Positions 6,234 through 7,585 of a stretch of DNA of 7,585 nt are shown in pieces. Within the stretch, counting starts at the first letter, position 1; every line of letters starts with the position of its first letter. The notes beneath the pieces are model-generated. The model worked only from the letters and a program-made list of their open reading frames with translations, was not told the origin of the DNA and did not search any database. Both the position numbers and the translations under genes were made by a program. The DNA is from Balneolales bacterium (GTDB lineage Bacteria; Bacteroidota; Rhodothermia; Balneolales; Natronogracilivirgulaceae), in NCBI GenBank assembly GCA_007131535.1, contig SLQI01000234.1:1-7585 (forward strand), read 5' to 3'.

Positions 6234-7585
6234 ATGGAGTTATTGCTAACACTTGTTATTGGTATTCCCCTTCTGGGTGTACTGGCGATTCTGCTCGCAA
6301 AGCACGATGAGTTGATCCGATGGGTTGCGCTCATTACCACCAGTACATCTTTCATTCTATCCCTGCCGCTTTTATTTAATTTTGATTTCGGTGCGATCAA
6401 CTACATCGTCGAATCGGAACCTTTGATTTCCGGTTATGATGTAAAATTTCTCATCGGTCTCGACGGGCTGAGCATGATGTTGTTCATGCTAACCACCTTT
6501 ATCGGGCCGATTGTAGTTATGGCCTCCTGGCGATCCATCACAGAACATGTAGCGGCGTTTTATTCGCTCATTCTCATTTTTCTGACGGGTTCACTCGGGG
6601 TATTCGCCGCGATGGACCTGTTCATTTTCTATATTTTCTTTGAGCTCACCGTTTTTCCGGTCTATTTTCTGATTGGAGTCTGGGGAGGAGCCAATCGGCT
6701 TCATGCCACAATCAAATTTTTCCTGTATACATTGGTGGGCTGGCTGCTCATGCTTGTCGCCTTGATCTATGTCGGCTATTCGGCCGGACAGATGGTAGAT
6801 GGCATTACATTTACAACAGACTGGCGTATCCTCAGTGACCCGGCATTCCAGATCGGGCTGGTAGAACAAACCTATCTGTTCCTGGCATTTGCGCTGGCGC
6901 TTTTCATTAAAGTGCCTCTGTTTCCGTTTCATACCTGGCTGCCCCATGCGCATACAGAAGCCCCCACTGCCGGATCTGTATTACTTGCTGCCATCACCCT
7001 GAAAATGGGTACGTACGGTATCGTGCGCTTTATGCTTCCTCTGATGCCGAATGCAACCATGGAGTTTGCACCGTATGTTGCCGTACTGGCATTGATCGGT
7101 ATCATCTATGGCGCGTTGGTAGCCATGGTGCAGAAAGATGTCAAAAAGCTCGTGGCCTACTCATCAGTATCCCACATGGGTTTTGTGATGCTGGGGATTT
7201 TTGCCTTCAATACTATTGGGATGCAGGGGGCACTGCTGCAGATGGTCAATCATGGCCTGGCTACCGGCGCATTATTCCTGATTGTAGGGATGATCTATGA
7301 GCGCCGGCATACCCGGATGATCGCCGACTTCGGAGGCATTGCATCGGTAATGCCGGTTTTTGCGGTTATGTTTTTGATCGCTACCCTTTCATCCATCGGA
7401 ATGCCGGGACTCAACGGATTTGTAGGTGAGTTTCTCATTTTACTCGGCACGTTTAATTCCGAAATATTTGACTCCATTTGGTACGCTGTACTTGCTACCA
7501 CCGGAGTGATCCTGGCCGCTGCATATATGCTGTGGATGTTCCGCCGGGTAATGTTCGGTCAGCTGAATAAAGAGGAAAACAAAAA
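6234..7585 (+). CDS. nuoM: NADH-quinone oxidoreductase subunit M (complex I), cut by window end
   Basis: NuoM (ND4 homologue) is the middle antiporter-like proton pump of complex I. The frame from ATG 6234 stays open to the window edge, giving 450 full codons; the family is usually about 500 residues, so the last membrane helix and tail are probably missing. The key charges are present: E137 (FYIFFELTVFPVYFLIG, E. coli E144), K226 (FIKVPLFPFHTWLPHAH, E. coli K234), K257 (AAITLKMGTYG, E. coli K265) and E399 (GLNGFVGEFLIL, E. coli E407). The conserved KDVKKLVAYSSVSHMGF lies at 301-317. AAGG at 6220-6223, ten bases before the ATG, is the best ribosome site in the operon. It starts 19 nt after nuoL. 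nuoN would be expected next. Confidence 0.97.
   Translation, partial: MELLLTLVIGIPLLGVLAILLAKHDELIRWVALITTSTSFILSLPLLFNFDFGAINYIVESEPLISGYDVKFLIGLDGLSMMLFMLTTFIGPIVVMASWRSITEHVAAFYSLILIFLTGSLGVFAAMDLFIFYIFFELTVFPVYFLIGVWGGANRLHATIKFFLYTLVGWLLMLVALIYVGYSAGQMVDGITFTTDWRILSDPAFQIGLVEQTYLFLAFALALFIKVPLFPFHTWLPHAHTEAPTAGSVLLAAITLKMGTYGIVRFMLPLMPNATMEFAPYVAVLALIGIIYGALVAMVQKDVKKLVAYSSVSHMGFVMLGIFAFNTIGMQGALLQMVNHGLATGALFLIVGMIYERRHTRMIADFGGIASVMPVFAVMFLIATLSSIGMPGLNGFVGEFLILLGTFNSEIFDSIWYAVLATTGVILAAAYMLWMFRRVMFGQLNKEENK

Noticed and set aside
6591..6953. Minus-strand frame of 120 codons opposite nuoM
   Set aside because: It lies wholly within nuoM, whose catalytic charges are all conserved on the plus strand.
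3841..7585. Mrp-type Na+/H+ antiporter instead of complex I
   Set aside because: NuoL and NuoM resemble Mrp subunits, but the order J-K-L-M, the NuoJ signature, the NuoK glutamates and the NuoL C-terminal extension fit complex I.

Overview
This window is mostly ordinary housekeeping DNA from a Gram-negative bacterium of the FCB group. I favour Bacteroidota/Rhodothermota/Balneolota-like, with Balneolales as a guess. The basis is the style of the complex I subunits, the weak or absent Shine-Dalgarno sequences, the moderate GC content and the MoxR sequence. No marker gene fixes the taxonomy.

Layout. Positions 1-69 hold the tail of an upstream plus-strand gene and a strong intrinsic terminator. 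Positions 71-193 hold a 123-bp imperfect palindrome with about 20-bp terminal inverted repeats. It is flanked by TA on both sides and looks like a MITE or an ERIC-like intergenic repeat. nadA (quinolinate synthase, de novo NAD synthesis) follows at 234-1280 with its own terminator. An AT-rich, apparently gene-free stretch (1344-1751) contains a near-perfect 16-bp stem-loop and one sigma70-like promoter candidate with no gene behind it. On the minus strand, in transcription order, lie a MoxR-family AAA+ ATPase (3149-2148) and an 81-residue protein of unknown function (2064-1819), followed by a terminator at 1788-1752.

From 3299 to the right edge the plus strand carries nuoJ, nuoK, nuoL and nuoM (cut off by the window end). 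These are membrane-arm subunits of NADH:quinone oxidoreductase (complex I). Spacings of 8, 61 and 19 nt suggest one operon, probably continuing to nuoN. The key charged residues of proton translocation are all present. The cluster starts abruptly at nuoJ with the divergent moxR upstream, so nuoA-I must lie elsewhere or be separated.

Functionally, nadA supplies the NAD pool and complex I uses NADH, but nothing in the sequence shows co-regulation of the two. I did not find a convincing undescribed system. The items most worth a second look are the palindromic element in front of nadA, the long stem-loop in the gap, the orphan promoter, and the small protein next to the isolated moxR.
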